DNA of 64,000 nt from assembly GCF_016901135.1 (NCBI RefSeq), contig NZ_JAFEVL010000003.1:186001-250000 (forward strand), given 5' to 3'. Both the position numbers and the translations under genes were made by a program. This DNA comes from Martinezella lusitana. GTDB taxonomy: Bacteria; Pseudomonadota; Alphaproteobacteria; Rhizobiales; Rhizobiaceae. Shown piece by piece: positions 35,286 to 44,833 of the stretch. How positions within the stretch are numbered: position 1 is the first letter of the stretch; each line of letters begins with the position of its first letter. The notes below the pieces were generated by a model. The model was not told the DNA's origin. It made no database searches and saw only the letters and a program-made list of their open reading frames with translations.

Positions 35286-35429
35286 ATGATCACCATCTCA
35301 AAGCCAAGGTTGAAAAGTCTTATCGATGACCTCTGCAACCAATTCGATCCTCAAATCCACGTCGCGCGCGGAGACATTCCGGAATCTTTGCAGACGGAGA
35401 GGATCAGTCTAGTTGCCAAAGAACCATAA
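35286..35429 (+). CDS. Possible small hypothetical protein, 47 residues
   Basis: From ATG 35286: MITISKPRLKSLIDDLCNQF, then a DPQIHVARGDIPESLQTERI segment. An in-frame GTG at 35214 would lengthen it to 71 residues with an Arg/Ser-rich start. It lies between the 125-residue hypothetical gene and the protease gene. No family is recognised and no strong ribosome-binding site is visible. Confidence 0.3.
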   Translation: MITISKPRLKSLIDDLCNQFDPQIHVARGDIPESLQTERISLVAKEP

Positions 35430-35486
35430 TTGTTCCACGAACATCACACATTAAAGACTCAACGTCGACAATCGGATCAAAGCTTA

Positions 35487-37592
35487 ATGCGTATACAATA
35501 TGGTTTCCTCTGCATGTTCCTGGCAATTGCCCCGTCGGCATATGCTCTTGAAACCGGTTCGCCGCCAGTTTTGGCGCCGCTAGAGCAGCAGGCGCAAGCA
35601 GCTCATTTGAGCGCGCAATTTCTCACGCGTTTCCACTATAAGCCGGTTCCGCTTGACGATGCCTTGTCGGCCAAGATCATGAACCGGTTCATCAAGTCTC
35701 TCGATCCGGACCGTGTCCTCTTCCTGCAGGCGGATATCGACAAGTTCATGGCCGACAGCGCCAAGATTGATGACGCCATCAACCAGGAAGACTTGCAGAT
35801 CCCATTTTCCATTTTCAATGTATATGAGCAGCGCGTTGTCGACCGCATGAACTACGCGCGCAGCTTGCTCAAGCAGGGTTTCGATTTCAGCGTACAGGAA
35901 GACTATTCCTTGCTGCGCGACAAGGAGCCTTGGCCGCAATCTGAAGCGGAAAGCGATGAACTCTGGCGCAAGCGCGTCAAGAGCGACTGGCTGCGCTTGA
36001 AACTGGCAGGCAAAGCCGACGCGGCTATTCGCGATACGCTTGACAAACGCTACGAAAACTCCCTCGAGCGCGCCTACAAGTACAAGAGCGACGACGTGTT
36101 CCAGTCATTCATGGACGCCTATACAACGTCGGTTGACCCGCATACCGACTATTTCGGCGCAACCGCTTCGGCTGAGTTCGATATTTCCATGAAGCTGTCG
36201 CTGGTTGGTATCGGCGCGGTATTGCAGGAAAGAGACGACTACACGACGATCCGTGAGCTCGTGCCCGGCGGCCCGGCGCAATTGTCCGGCAAGCTTGCGG
36301 TCGGTGACCGCATTACCGGTGTTGGTCAAGGCGAGAACGGCGCGATAAAGGAAGTTGTGGGGACGCGCCTTGATGAAATCGTACAAATGATCCGGGGTGC
36401 AAAAGATTCTGTCGTGCGCCTCGACATTTTGCCGGCGGATGCCGGACCGGATGGCAAACATCGCCTCATCAGCCTCGTGCGCGATAAGATCAGCCTCGAA
36501 AAGCAGGCCGCCCAGAAGACCATCCTCTCGGTAAAGGATGGCGACGCCACTCGTAAAATCGGAGTGATCACTCTGCCGGCGTTTTATGAAGACTTCGAAG
36601 CACGACGAAAAGGCGACAAGGACTATAGAAGCGCAAGCCGCGATGTCGCCAAGCTTCTCGTTGAACTGAAGCAAGACAATGTCGACGGCGTTCTGGTTGA
36701 CTTGCGCAACAACGGCGGCGGTTCCTTGTCCGAAGCGATTGATTTGACAGGTCTGTTTGTCGGCAAAGGCCCGGTGGTTCAGCAACGCGATGCAGGCGGT
36801 AAGGTGGACGTGGAGAGCGATGATCTTCCCGTGCCTGCCTGGACTGGTCCGCTTGGCGTTTTGATCAATCGCGGCTCGGCGTCGGCGTCCGAGATTTTTG
36901 CCGCAGCGATACAGGACTATGGTCGAGGCGTGATTGTCGGAGAACCCAGTTTTGGGAAAGGCACCGTGCAGACCGTGGTCAATCTTGACCAGGTGGCTCA
37001 CAACATCAAGCCGAAATTTGGCGAGCTGAAATTGACGGTTGCCCAGTTTTTCCGTGTCAATGGCGGGACGACGCAGCTGCGCGGCGTGACGCCCGACATC
37101 AGCTTGCCGGCTCTTTCCGACCCTAAGAGTTTTGGTGAGGCGAGCTATGATAATGCTCTGCCGTGGACGCAGGTCAAGCCGGCGAACTATGCGCCTGACG
37201 GTGATATAAAGACATTGCTGCCGCAGCTGCAAAGCCGCCACGATACTCGGATAAAGAACGATCCGGATTTCCAACGCTTTGTGGAAGACATCGGCGAACT
37301 GAAGGCGCAGCGTGAGAAAAAGGTCATCTCGCTCAATGAAACCGAACGCCGCAATGAAATGACCGCTCAGGCAAAGCGTTTGAAGTCGCGCGAGCAGATA
37401 AACGATGGTGTGGACACGGGCGAAGACGATGGCCTGCAGGCAAACGAGCGCAGCCTGAGTGCTGATATTGCCATTGAAAAAGCCCGCAAGAACGCAAAGG
37501 ACGTCCAGCTGAACGAGGCCGCCGCCATTCTTGCCGATGAGGCGGATCTGCAGGCAGGTGCGCAACGATCGGGAAATATTGGCGGCAAATAG
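35487..37592 (+). CDS. prc: Tail-specific protease Prc (S41 family, long gamma/beta type)
   Basis: A 701-residue periplasmic serine protease. ATG 35487 gives a short signal peptide (YGFLCMFLAIAPSAYA). The N-terminal helical domain has FLTRFHYKPVPLDDALSAKI and MNRFIKSLDPDRVLFLQ, then a PDZ domain (about 220-310, GIGAVLQERDDYTTIRELVP) and the S41 protease domain with catalytic Ser468 in ASASEIF and Lys493 in FGKGTVQT. A C-terminal helical DUF3340-like region closes it. This is the architecture of E. coli Prc (682 residues); the usual alphaproteobacterial CtpA proteins are about 440 residues. It processes periplasmic proteins. Codon use looks less GC-biased than in the flanks, suggesting acquisition. 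Confidence 0.9.
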   Translation: MRIQYGFLCMFLAIAPSAYALETGSPPVLAPLEQQAQAAHLSAQFLTRFHYKPVPLDDALSAKIMNRFIKSLDPDRVLFLQADIDKFMADSAKIDDAINQEDLQIPFSIFNVYEQRVVDRMNYARSLLKQGFDFSVQEDYSLLRDKEPWPQSEAESDELWRKRVKSDWLRLKLAGKADAAIRDTLDKRYENSLERAYKYKSDDVFQSFMDAYTTSVDPHTDYFGATASAEFDISMKLSLVGIGAVLQERDDYTTIRELVPGGPAQLSGKLAVGDRITGVGQGENGAIKEVVGTRLDEIVQMIRGAKDSVVRLDILPADAGPDGKHRLISLVRDKISLEKQAAQKTILSVKDGDATRKIGVITLPAFYEDFEARRKGDKDYRSASRDVAKLLVELKQDNVDGVLVDLRNNGGGSLSEAIDLTGLFVGKGPVVQQRDAGGKVDVESDDLPVPAWTGPLGVLINRGSASASEIFAAAIQDYGRGVIVGEPSFGKGTVQTVVNLDQVAHNIKPKFGELKLTVAQFFRVNGGTTQLRGVTPDISLPALSDPKSFGEASYDNALPWTQVKPANYAPDGDIKTLLPQLQSRHDTRIKNDPDFQRFVEDIGELKAQREKKVISLNETERRNEMTAQAKRLKSREQINDGVDTGEDDGLQANERSLSADIAIEKARKNAKDVQLNEAAAILADEADLQAGAQRSGNIGGK

Positions 37593-37757
37593 TAATGTCT
37601 CGATGGACACAGCCACAGAGGTCGGATGAGCTATTCCAGCTCACAGGCCTGCCTGGCCAGAAGCACTATAGTCGCGCTTCGTGACGCCCCCTTTTTTGCT
37701 CCGGCAATACTAGAACGCGCCAAGTGGCGGAGGCGGCGCCTTAGGCCGCCCTGTTCT

Positions 37758-39041
37758 TCAAGCTTCGTCAAGCGCCAGCGCCAGATCGGCAATCAGGTCG
37801 TCGGGATGTTCGATGCCGATCGAAAGCCGGATCGTCGATTCAAGCACGCCGATGCGTTGGCGCACGTCCACCGGCACACCCGAATGGGTCATCGTCGCCG
37901 GGTGGGAGGCCAGGGACTCCGTTCCGCCGAGGCTGACAGCGAGCTTGAAGATCTTCAGCGCATTGAGGAACTTGAACGAGGCCGGCTGGCCGCCCTTGAT
38001 GTCGAAGGAGAACGTCGAGCCGGCGCCGGTGCACTGGGTGGCGAATGTCTGGCCGAGCGCAGATTTCGGGTCGCTGTAAGACAGGTAGTGGATCCCTTCG
38101 ACCTTGGGATGCTCCCGCAAGAAATTGGCCACGGCCTCTGCGTTGCTGTTTGCGCGCTCCATGCGGATCTGCAGCGTTTCCAGCGAGCGCCCGAGCATCC
38201 AACAGGAATGCGGATCGAGCTGCGTGCCGATCGCGCCTCTCAGCGCCTTCACCTGCTTCATGACCGCCTTGCGGCCGAGCGCGGCGCCGGCGATCAGGTC
38301 CGAGTGCCCACCGACATATTTCGTCAGTGAGTAGAGCGAGATGTCTGCCCCGTGTTCGATCGGCCGCTGGAAGACCGGCCCGAGAAGTGTGTTGTCGCAG
38401 GCGATGATCGGCGTATGGCCTTGCTTCTCGCCGATTGCGTCGGCAACCCTGCGGATCATCGCGACATTGACGAGGCTGTTGGTCGGATTGGCCGGCGTTT
38501 CTATCAGGATGACAGAGACACGGCCCTTGGCCATGGCTTCCTCTGCCGCAGCCTGCACCGATGCTTCGTTGACACCATCCGCGAAGCCAACGGCGGAAAC
38601 GCCGAGATTGGCGAAGGTCTTGGCGAGCAAAGTTTCCGTACCGCCATAAAGTGGCTGCGAATGCAGTATCGCATCCCCCGGGTGGACGAATGCAAGAAGC
38701 GTGGTCGCGATAGCCGACATGCCCGACGAGAACAGGACGCAGCTTTCCGTGCGCTCGTAGACCGCCAGACGGTCCTCGACGATCTCGCTGTTCGGATGGT
38801 TGAAGCGCGAATAGACGAGCCCCGCCCCCCTTCCCGCCGGCGGCTCCTTGCGGCCTGAAACGTAGTCGAAGAAATCGCGGCCGTCTTCCGCGGACTTGAA
38901 GACGAAGGTCGAAGTCAGAAAGACCGGCGGCTTGACGGCACCTTCGGAGAGCTCGGGATCATAGCCGTAATTCAGCATCTGTGTTTCGGGATGCAGGGCA
39001 TGATTGCCGATATGGGTTCTCGGCGGGTGCGGCGCAGTCAT
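37758..39041 (-). CDS. Cys/Met metabolism PLP enzyme (cystathionine gamma-synthase/methionine gamma-lyase family)
   Basis: A 427-residue fold-type I PLP enzyme. Motifs in order: [31 protein letters not shown] (phosphate-binding YSR), [40 protein letters not shown] (PLP-ring Asp), [15 protein letters not shown] (Schiff-base Lys), and [18 protein letters not shown]. The SLGGxESL...HPAxMTH tail is common to gamma-lyases and gamma-synthases, so the exact reaction (cystathionine, methionine or O-acyl-homoserine) cannot be fixed by motif. It is a single-gene unit, convergent with the prc gene. Confidence 0.9.
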   Translation of the reverse strand: MTAPHPPRTHIGNHALHPETQMLNYGYDPELSEGAVKPPVFLTSTFVFKSAEDGRDFFDYVSGRKEPPAGRGAGLVYSRFNHPNSEIVEDRLAVYERTESCVLFSSGMSAIATTLLAFVHPGDAILHSQPLYGGTETLLAKTFANLGVSAVGFADGVNEASVQAAAEEAMAKGRVSVILIETPANPTNSLVNVAMIRRVADAIGEKQGHTPIIACDNTLLGPVFQRPIEHGADISLYSLTKYVGGHSDLIAGAALGRKAVMKQVKALRGAIGTQLDPHSCWMLGRSLETLQIRMERANSNAEAVANFLREHPKVEGIHYLSYSDPKSALGQTFATQCTGAGSTFSFDIKGGQPASFKFLNALKIFKLAVSLGGTESLASHPATMTHSGVPVDVRQRIGVLESTIRLSIGIEHPDDLIADLALALDEA

Positions 39042-39216
39042 GAGACGTCTCCTCCATCGGTTTCACGAACCTTGCGTCGCAGATTATATCAAACGTGGCG
39101 GCGTATTGTTGCTATTTGGCACGCTCTTTTGTTGTTTGAGGCAACTTCTTACGGTGACAAGGCATCGCTTCGAACAAGCGTGAAGCGGTTTCCGGGACAA
39201 GGCGAAGTCCAATCGG

Positions 39217-39864
39217 TCAGACTTGGCATCCTTTCAGGAAGATGTCGGCGCAAATTCGCGCGCGCTGGGCGATCTCCTCGATACCGGGCGGCTTCTGTTG
39301 ACGCAGGATGGCGGCGCGCTGCGGCTCCATGATCATCATTCCGCGCAGCATGCCCGAAGCCATGTGCGGATCCTCGAGCTTGATCAGCCCGCGCTCGGCT
39401 TGCCTTGCCAGCCATTTCTCCATGACAGCATTGGAACCGACGATAGCGGTTTCATAGAAGCTTGTGGCGATCTCGGGGAATCGGTCGGATTCCGCGATAA
39501 CGAGACGCGTCATGTCGACTGTATCGTCCGACATCGTCAACATGCCGTAGGTCGTCAGCAGCCGCTCCAGCCCCTGCCGCAGATCCATCGTCGCGAGTGT
39601 CGACTGGTCGAGTGCCAGGAAAAACCGATTGATGCGATCGGAAATGATGCTGGAAAACAAATCCGCCTTGGTCGGGAACAGCCTGTAGAGCGTCTTCGTC
39701 GAGACGCCGGCCGTCTGCGCGATCGCGTTGATGCTCGCGGCCGCATAGCCATTTTCCCGGAATTGAGCGTCAGCGGCCTCGATGATCAGGCTTTTGGTGT
39801 CGTCGTCGCAGCGGATCTGGGGACGGCCTCTCGACCGCTTCTCAATTAATTGAATTTCGACCAT
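39217..39864 (-). CDS. TetR-family repressor of the EmrAB-type pump
   Basis: A 215-residue regulator from ATG 39864 (a further in-frame ATG at 39924 adds a basic, non-conserved leader). The N-terminal helix-turn-helix is INAIAQTAGVSTKTLYRLFP with KADLFSSII, the standard TetR pattern. The rest is a helical ligand domain (TRLVIAESDRFPEIATSFYE). It is divergent from the pump genes at 40003 and 41218, and likely represses them until a pump substrate binds. Confidence 0.92.
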   Translation of the reverse strand: MVEIQLIEKRSRGRPQIRCDDDTKSLIIEAADAQFRENGYAAASINAIAQTAGVSTKTLYRLFPTKADLFSSIISDRINRFFLALDQSTLATMDLRQGLERLLTTYGMLTMSDDTVDMTRLVIAESDRFPEIATSFYETAIVGSNAVMEKWLARQAERGLIKLEDPHMASGMLRGMMIMEPQRAAILRQQKPPGIEEIAQRARICADIFLKGCQV

Positions 39865-40002
39865 GTTGATTTTCCAAATTCCTATTGACTTCCATTTTAT
39901 AGCGCATATTTTGGAAAACATCAAGTTTCCTAAATATGCGACCGAGAATTTTCGCGGCCCATCCGCCCTCCCAAGACGATCGGCCTATCCGGAGAAACAG
40001 CA
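39865..40002. promoter_or_regulatory. Divergent promoter/operator between TetR gene and pump operon
   Basis: TTGATTTTCCAAAT (39867-39880) and its imperfect inverse TTTTGGAAAACATCAA (39909-39924) flank a TTGACT -35-like box (39885-39890), with ATTTTG or CATATT downstream as possible -10. An inverted repeat straddling the promoter fits a TetR operator. The boxes are only approximate. Confidence 0.45.
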
Positions 40003-41190
40003 GTGGAAAACAAGGTTCATGTATTGAATGCCGGCAAGCAGGCACCCGTCGCCGAGGCTCCAACCCCGACCATGGACGCCGGCAAGCCGGATGTATCGGC
40101 CGAACTGGCGCGTATCGCCGCTGAGGAAAAGCCGCCGGCGAAGCGGGGCAAGTCGTTCCTGCTCGGAGCCACTGCGCTCGTCGTCATCGCGGCCGCCGCC
40201 TATTACGGTCATAATTACTGGACGGTCGGCCGCTTCCAGGTATCGACCGACGATGCCTATGTGCAGGCTGACAACAGCGCTATTGCGCCAAAGATTTCCG
40301 GCTACATCGCCGATGTCGTCGTCGGCGACAATCAGACGGTCAAGACAGGGCAGGTGCTTGCCCGCATTGACGACCGCGACTTCAAGACGGCGCTGGATCA
40401 GGCCAAGGCCGACGTCGCCGCCGCTCAAGCCGATGTGGAGGCCAAGCAGGCATCTCTTGAGATGCAGCAGTCGTTGATCGCCGCCGCCCAGGCAACCGTC
40501 GATGTCGACAAGGCCAACGAGACCTTTGCCGAGCAGAACGACAAGCGTTACGCGAGCCTTTCGGTCAATGGCTACGCTGCAGTGCAAACCGCACAACAGG
40601 CCGCGTCTCAGATCGCCGCCGCCCGCGCCGCGATCGATCGCGATACGGCATCGCTTGCTGCCACCACCAAGCAGGTCGATCTGTTGAAGGCGCAACTGGC
40701 GCAGGCCAAGGCAACACTCGCCCATGACCAGGCCGTCCAAAGCCAGGCTGAGCTCAATCTATCCTATACGGCGATCACCGCACCGCTCGACGGCGTCGTC
40801 GGCAACCGCACGCTTCGCGTCGGCCAGTATGTGCAGGCAGGCACACAGCTGATGTCGGTGGTGCCGACATCAGCCGCCTATATCATCGCCAATTACAAGG
40901 AGACCCAGTTGACTGACGTGCATGCCGGTCAGCCTGTTGATATCGAAGTCGATATGTTCCCCGGCCGAACCTATCACGGCCATGTCGACAGCCTGGCGCC
41001 CGCCAGCGGCCAGGAATTCGCGCTGCTGCCGCCGGATAACGCCACGGGCAATTTCACCAAGGTCGTGCAGCGTATCCCGGTCAAGATCGTCCTTGACGCC
41101 GACAGCGCCACATCAGGCGATCTGCGCCCCGGCATGTCGGTACAGCCGAGCATCGACATCAAGACGGCCGACCAGAGCCACGGCGCGTGA
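40003..41190 (+). CDS. emrA: HlyD/EmrA-type periplasmic adaptor of a drug efflux pump
   Basis: A 395-residue membrane-fusion protein beginning at GTG 40003 behind GGAGAAAC. One membrane helix (SFLLGATALVVIAAAAYYG, about residues 51-70) is followed by FQVSTDDAYVQADNSAIAPK (the barrel-lipoyl pattern of EmrA), a long coiled coil rich in Ala/Gln (about 125-250), the second lipoyl half LSYTAITAPLDGVVGNRTLR and a beta-barrel domain. It links the inner-membrane transporter EmrB to an outer-membrane channel, which is not encoded here. Confidence 0.93.
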   Translation: MENKVHVLNAGKQAPVAEAPTPTMDAGKPDVSAELARIAAEEKPPAKRGKSFLLGATALVVIAAAAYYGHNYWTVGRFQVSTDDAYVQADNSAIAPKISGYIADVVVGDNQTVKTGQVLARIDDRDFKTALDQAKADVAAAQADVEAKQASLEMQQSLIAAAQATVDVDKANETFAEQNDKRYASLSVNGYAAVQTAQQAASQIAAARAAIDRDTASLAATTKQVDLLKAQLAQAKATLAHDQAVQSQAELNLSYTAITAPLDGVVGNRTLRVGQYVQAGTQLMSVVPTSAAYIIANYKETQLTDVHAGQPVDIEVDMFPGRTYHGHVDSLAPASGQEFALLPPDNATGNFTKVVQRIPVKIVLDADSATSGDLRPGMSVQPSIDIKTADQSHGA

Positions 41191-41217
41191 ACGGTGAGGG
41201 ATGAGGAGTATTGAACC

Positions 41218-42801
41218 ATGTCCACCATCGCAGCCACCGCCGTCCCGCAGCCGAGTGCGAAGGCCAGCACCAGAGAATGGATCGCCGTACTCGCCGGCAT
41301 GATCGGCGCCTTCATGGCTATCCTCAACATCCAGATCACCAATGCTTCGCTTCTCGATATCGAAGGCGGCATCGGCACGGGCGTCGACAACGGCGCCTGG
41401 ATATCGACCTCCTATCTGATCGGCGAGATCGTCGTCATTCCGCTGACGGCCTTCTTCAGCAACGTCTTCTCGTTTCGTCGCTATATCCTCGTAAACTCGA
41501 TCCTGTTTCCGCTGTTCTCGATTGCCTGTGCCTTTGCGCATGATCTCGGCACGATGATCGTGTTGCGCGGGTTGCAGGGCTTTGCCGGCGGCGTGCTTAT
41601 CCCGATGGCCTTCACTATGATCCTCACCAAGCTGCCCAAGTCGCAGCAGCCGACCGGGCTTGCCCTCTTTGCCCTCTCGGTCACGGTCGCCCCAGCCATC
41701 GGCCCCACTATCGGCGGTTATCTCACCGAGAACTACGGCTGGCAGACGATCTTCTTCATCAATGCCCTGCCGAGCGCCATCATGGCGATTGCCCTTGCGT
41801 TGACGCTCGATAAAGGGCCGATGCGGCTCGGTCTTCTGAAGCAGGGCGACTGGGCTGGCATCGCGACGATGGCGATCGGACTTTCGGCGCTGCAGACCGT
41901 GCTTGAGGAAGGCAACAAGGATGATTGGTTTTCCTCGCCCTTCATCCTGAAGCTCAGCGCCATCGCCGTCGTCTCGCTCAGCGCCTTCATCTGGATCGAG
42001 CTGACCGTCCAGAACCCGCTGGTGAAGCTGCGGCTGTTGAAGCAGCGCAATTTCGGCATCGGCGTTCTCGTCAACGTCCTGGTCGGCTTCGCTCTGTTCG
42101 GCTCGGTCTATATCCTGCCGCAATATCTCGGCCAGGTGCAGCGTTACAATGCCGAGCAGATCGGCAACGTGCTTGCCTGGACCGGGCTGCCGCAGCTCAT
42201 CCTCATCCCGCTGGTTCCGATGATGATGAAGCGCTTCGACGTCCGCTATATCGGCTTCCTCGGCATCGCCATCTTCGCGATAAGCTGCTTCATGAACGTG
42301 ACGCTTTCGGCCGATACCGCCGGCGATCAGTTCTGGATCCCGAATATCGTGCGCGCCATCGGCCAGGCCATGGTCATCACCCCGATTACGGCGATCACGA
42401 CCGCCGGTATCGCCGCGGCTGACGCCGCCGCCGCATCGGGTCTTACGAACATGCTGCGAAATCTTGGCGGCGCTGTCGGAACGGCGACGCTCGGAACCGT
42501 GCTCACCAAGCGCGAACAGTTCCACTCCAACATCATCGGCCAGTCGGTGACATTGTCACGCGACGAGGTACGGGAACGGTTGACGCAGGTGACCAATTAT
42601 TTCCTGTCGCATGGCGTCTCGGATCATGCCCTTGCCGCACAGAAGGCGACCGTCGCTCTCGGCAGCATCGTTAAGCGACAGGCGCTGATCATGGGCTTCA
42701 GCGATACTTTCGCCGTGATTGGAATACTGTTGGCCACGGCGGCGGTCGCCGTCCTCTTTGCCCGCAAGCCCTCACCCGGCGGTGGAGCAGGGGCTCACTG
42801 A
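41218..42801 (+). CDS. emrB: DHA2-family MFS drug transporter (EmrB-like)
   Basis: A 527-residue, 14-helix proton antiporter. Visible motifs are [20 protein letters not shown] (the D1 motif of DHA2), [38 protein letters not shown] (motif C-like) and [20 protein letters not shown] (antiporter motif). GAGGAG precedes the ATG. It exports hydrophobic toxicants or drugs through the EmrA adaptor. Its stop overlaps the convergent ftsZ2 gene by 7 bases. Confidence 0.93.
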   Translation: MSTIAATAVPQPSAKASTREWIAVLAGMIGAFMAILNIQITNASLLDIEGGIGTGVDNGAWISTSYLIGEIVVIPLTAFFSNVFSFRRYILVNSILFPLFSIACAFAHDLGTMIVLRGLQGFAGGVLIPMAFTMILTKLPKSQQPTGLALFALSVTVAPAIGPTIGGYLTENYGWQTIFFINALPSAIMAIALALTLDKGPMRLGLLKQGDWAGIATMAIGLSALQTVLEEGNKDDWFSSPFILKLSAIAVVSLSAFIWIELTVQNPLVKLRLLKQRNFGIGVLVNVLVGFALFGSVYILPQYLGQVQRYNAEQIGNVLAWTGLPQLILIPLVPMMMKRFDVRYIGFLGIAIFAISCFMNVTLSADTAGDQFWIPNIVRAIGQAMVITPITAITTAGIAAADAAAASGLTNMLRNLGGAVGTATLGTVLTKREQFHSNIIGQSVTLSRDEVRERLTQVTNYFLSHGVSDHALAAQKATVALGSIVKRQALIMGFSDTFAVIGILLATAAVAVLFARKPSPGGGAGAH

Positions 42802-43790
42802 TGCCCCCCGAACTGATTACCGGACGCCGCGAAACCATCCAGACCGGTGGCAACGACCGATACCCTGAATACGCCATCGAGGTTTCTGTCAAAGATCGCT
42901 CCAACAACAATATCGGCATCATCGAAGACCTCGTCGCGTATGCGACTGGCGGCCTCATCGACCTCGAACAGCGTCATATCAGTCCCGCCGGAAATGGAGA
43001 TCAGCACGCCCCGCGCGCCCTTCATGCTCATGTCATCCAGAAGCGGGTTGGCAACGGCGGCATCTGCGGCTCTCAATGCACGGCCAGGCCCCGTCGCCTC
43101 GCCTGTTCCCATCATCGCTCGACCCATTCCACGCATCACGGATTTCACATCTGCGAAGTCGAGATTGATGAGGCCTTCCTTGATGATCAGATCCGTGATG
43201 CAGCTGACGCCGGCATATAGGACCCGGTCTGCGGTCACAAAAGCATTGGCGAAGGTGGTCGTGGCATCCGCAATGCGAAACAGGTTCTGATTGGGAATGA
43301 CGATGACAGTGTCCGCACTTTCGCGCAGCCGCTCGATACCCTCGTCGGCGGTGCGCATGCGTCGGTTGCCTTCGAACGTAAAGGGCTTGGTGACGACGCC
43401 TACCGTGAGGATCCCCGCCTGCCGTGCGACCTGAGCGATGATCGGGGCAGCGCCCGTGCCGGTGCCGCCACCCATTCCGGCCGTGATGAAGCACATGTGC
43501 GTACCCTGAAGGTGATCCATGATCTCATCAATGGATTCCTCAGCGGCGGCTCGCCCGATTTCCGGCAAGGAGCCCGCGCCGAGACCTTCCGTCACCTGCG
43601 CACCCAGCTGAATGCGCCTGCTCGCCTTTGACGTCGCGAGCGCCTGTGCATCCGTATTTGCCGCAATAAATTCGACGCCCTGAAGCTCTTCCGCGATCAT
43701 ATTGTTGATTGCGTTGCCGCCGCCGCCGCCGACACCGACGACGGAAATCTTCGGTATCACCTCGGAAACTGGTGTGCGGATGTCGGCCAT
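42795..43790 (-). CDS. ftsZ2: Short FtsZ paralogue (FtsZ2) lacking the C-terminal tail
   Basis: A 331-residue tubulin homologue from ATG 43790 (GGAG 8 bases upstream; an earlier in-frame ATG at 43802 is less likely). The GTP-binding motif GGGTGTG is in [16 protein letters not shown], the T3-loop region is [12 protein letters not shown], and the catalytic T7 loop [11 protein letters not shown] is intact. The protein ends shortly after the GTPase core, with no linker and no conserved C-terminal peptide for FtsA/ZipA binding. It corresponds to the second FtsZ known from Sinorhizobium and Agrobacterium, which is dispensable. Its 3' end overlaps the emrB stop. Confidence 0.93.
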   Translation of the reverse strand: MADIRTPVSEVIPKISVVGVGGGGGNAINNMIAEELQGVEFIAANTDAQALATSKASRRIQLGAQVTEGLGAGSLPEIGRAAAEESIDEIMDHLQGTHMCFITAGMGGGTGTGAAPIIAQVARQAGILTVGVVTKPFTFEGNRRMRTADEGIERLRESADTVIVIPNQNLFRIADATTTFANAFVTADRVLYAGVSCITDLIIKEGLINLDFADVKSVMRGMGRAMMGTGEATGPGRALRAADAAVANPLLDDMSMKGARGVLISISGGTDMTLFEVDEAASRIRDEVFDDADIVVGAIFDRNLDGVFRVSVVATGLDGFAASGNQFGGHQ

Positions 43791-44029
43791 GAAGGACTCC
43801 ATTGGATCAATTGCATTCTCAATCGCAATCGCCTGCCGCTTATGGGAACGAACATTGAAGCGATTCGCGAGAGCATAGAGATCCTAGTGAGGAACGTGTG
43901 CGCATTGCGGCAGGAGCCGGCCGCCCTCCACAGGATAATGACTCTGGCGCACGGCCGAACTTCCACGCCTAGTCATTTCCACCGTGCTGACGTCGCTCTT
44001 GGTCCCGAATCCGTGCTCCGATCTCTGCA
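43791..44029. other. Intergenic region upstream of ftsZ2
   Basis: About 240 bases that should include the ftsZ2 promoter on the minus strand. No gene is seen; the apparent plus-strand reading frame through here continues into the remnant at 44292 and is not protein-like. Confidence 0.45.
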
Positions 44030-44299
44030 TCAGATGCCTGTGGATCGTACTTGTGAAGCGAGGCCACGTGCCTGCGTCATCAATTGCTGTGCCACGGTCT
44101 CGAAAGGGTCAAGGGACTTCTCGGCTCGGCTTAACACCACAGCGCCTTCGACAGAGGCGACCAGCATCACCGCAAAAGCGTGTGCCTCCTTGTCCGAAAC
44201 GCCGCCCTCACGAAGAAGATCGGTCAACCGGCGAATCCAGCCCCGAAATATATGTGCCGTATGCGCCAACTGCTCTGCAGACTCTGCGGCGATGGTCAC
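44030..44299 (-). pseudogene. TetR-family regulator, C-terminal remnant
   Basis: The reading frame encodes 89 residues resembling the ligand-binding C-terminus of LmrA/YxaF-type TetR repressors: FRGWIRRLTDLLREGG, VMLVASVEGAVVLSRAEKSL and DPFETVAQQLMTQ. The N-terminal helix-turn-helix half is absent in all frames upstream of about 44300, so only a truncated gene is left. It abuts another remnant on the opposite strand. Confidence 0.7.
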
Positions 44300-44546
44300 A
44301 GCCGACCTCTTGAACCAGGTGGCGACCCAGACCTATGAAAAATGGGAGGTCGGCCACGCACAGAGCATTTTCGGCAAGACCTTTGTGCCCTTTGGTCTGA
44401 CTGCCGGCAAAAACTTCATGGAATACGACCTCGTGTACCTGTCGCATGACATGCTGTTTTGGGGTGCGAGGAACGTCGACGGACGTGGTTTCGACACCGA
44501 GCACAACCGACCGACCAATCTCCAGATTCCACTTGTCCGTCGATGA
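44292..44546 (+). pseudogene. C-terminal remnant of an unrecognised enzyme
   Basis: About 84 residues with coherent protein character: LLNQVATQTYEKWEVGHAQS, FVPFGLTAGKNFMEYDLVYL and GRGFDTEHNRPTNLQIPLVR. It has no start or upstream domain. The sequence to its left codes for a TetR remnant on the other strand, so a deletion or rearrangement joined two gene ends near 44300. I do not recognise the family. Confidence 0.4.
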
Positions 44547-44833
44547 GGGCGGTGGTCTAACCGCTCTTCGGAGGTTGAACGAATGCATCGCGGCCATCGC
44601 AGGGTGTCTAGCTGATGTTGACGACCGATATGTTGGCGTTGCTTGCAAGAGAGCCGATCATACGCAAATCTCCGGTCTCATTCACGCTCGAATGGCCGCA
44701 TGGATATCATGCAACGCAGCCGATGCTCGGCGGAACCAGGAAGTACTCAGCAGAGGAAAGGGTTCGAATCTTTGCAGACCTCCAATAACATGAGTAGCAT
44801 TCCCTGGTGTGACCGACACGCCGGGGCTGGAGT

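Noticed and set aside
42801..43290. Plus-strand frames of 139-147 residues inside ftsZ2
   Set aside because: They are antisense shadows of the FtsZ coding sequence.
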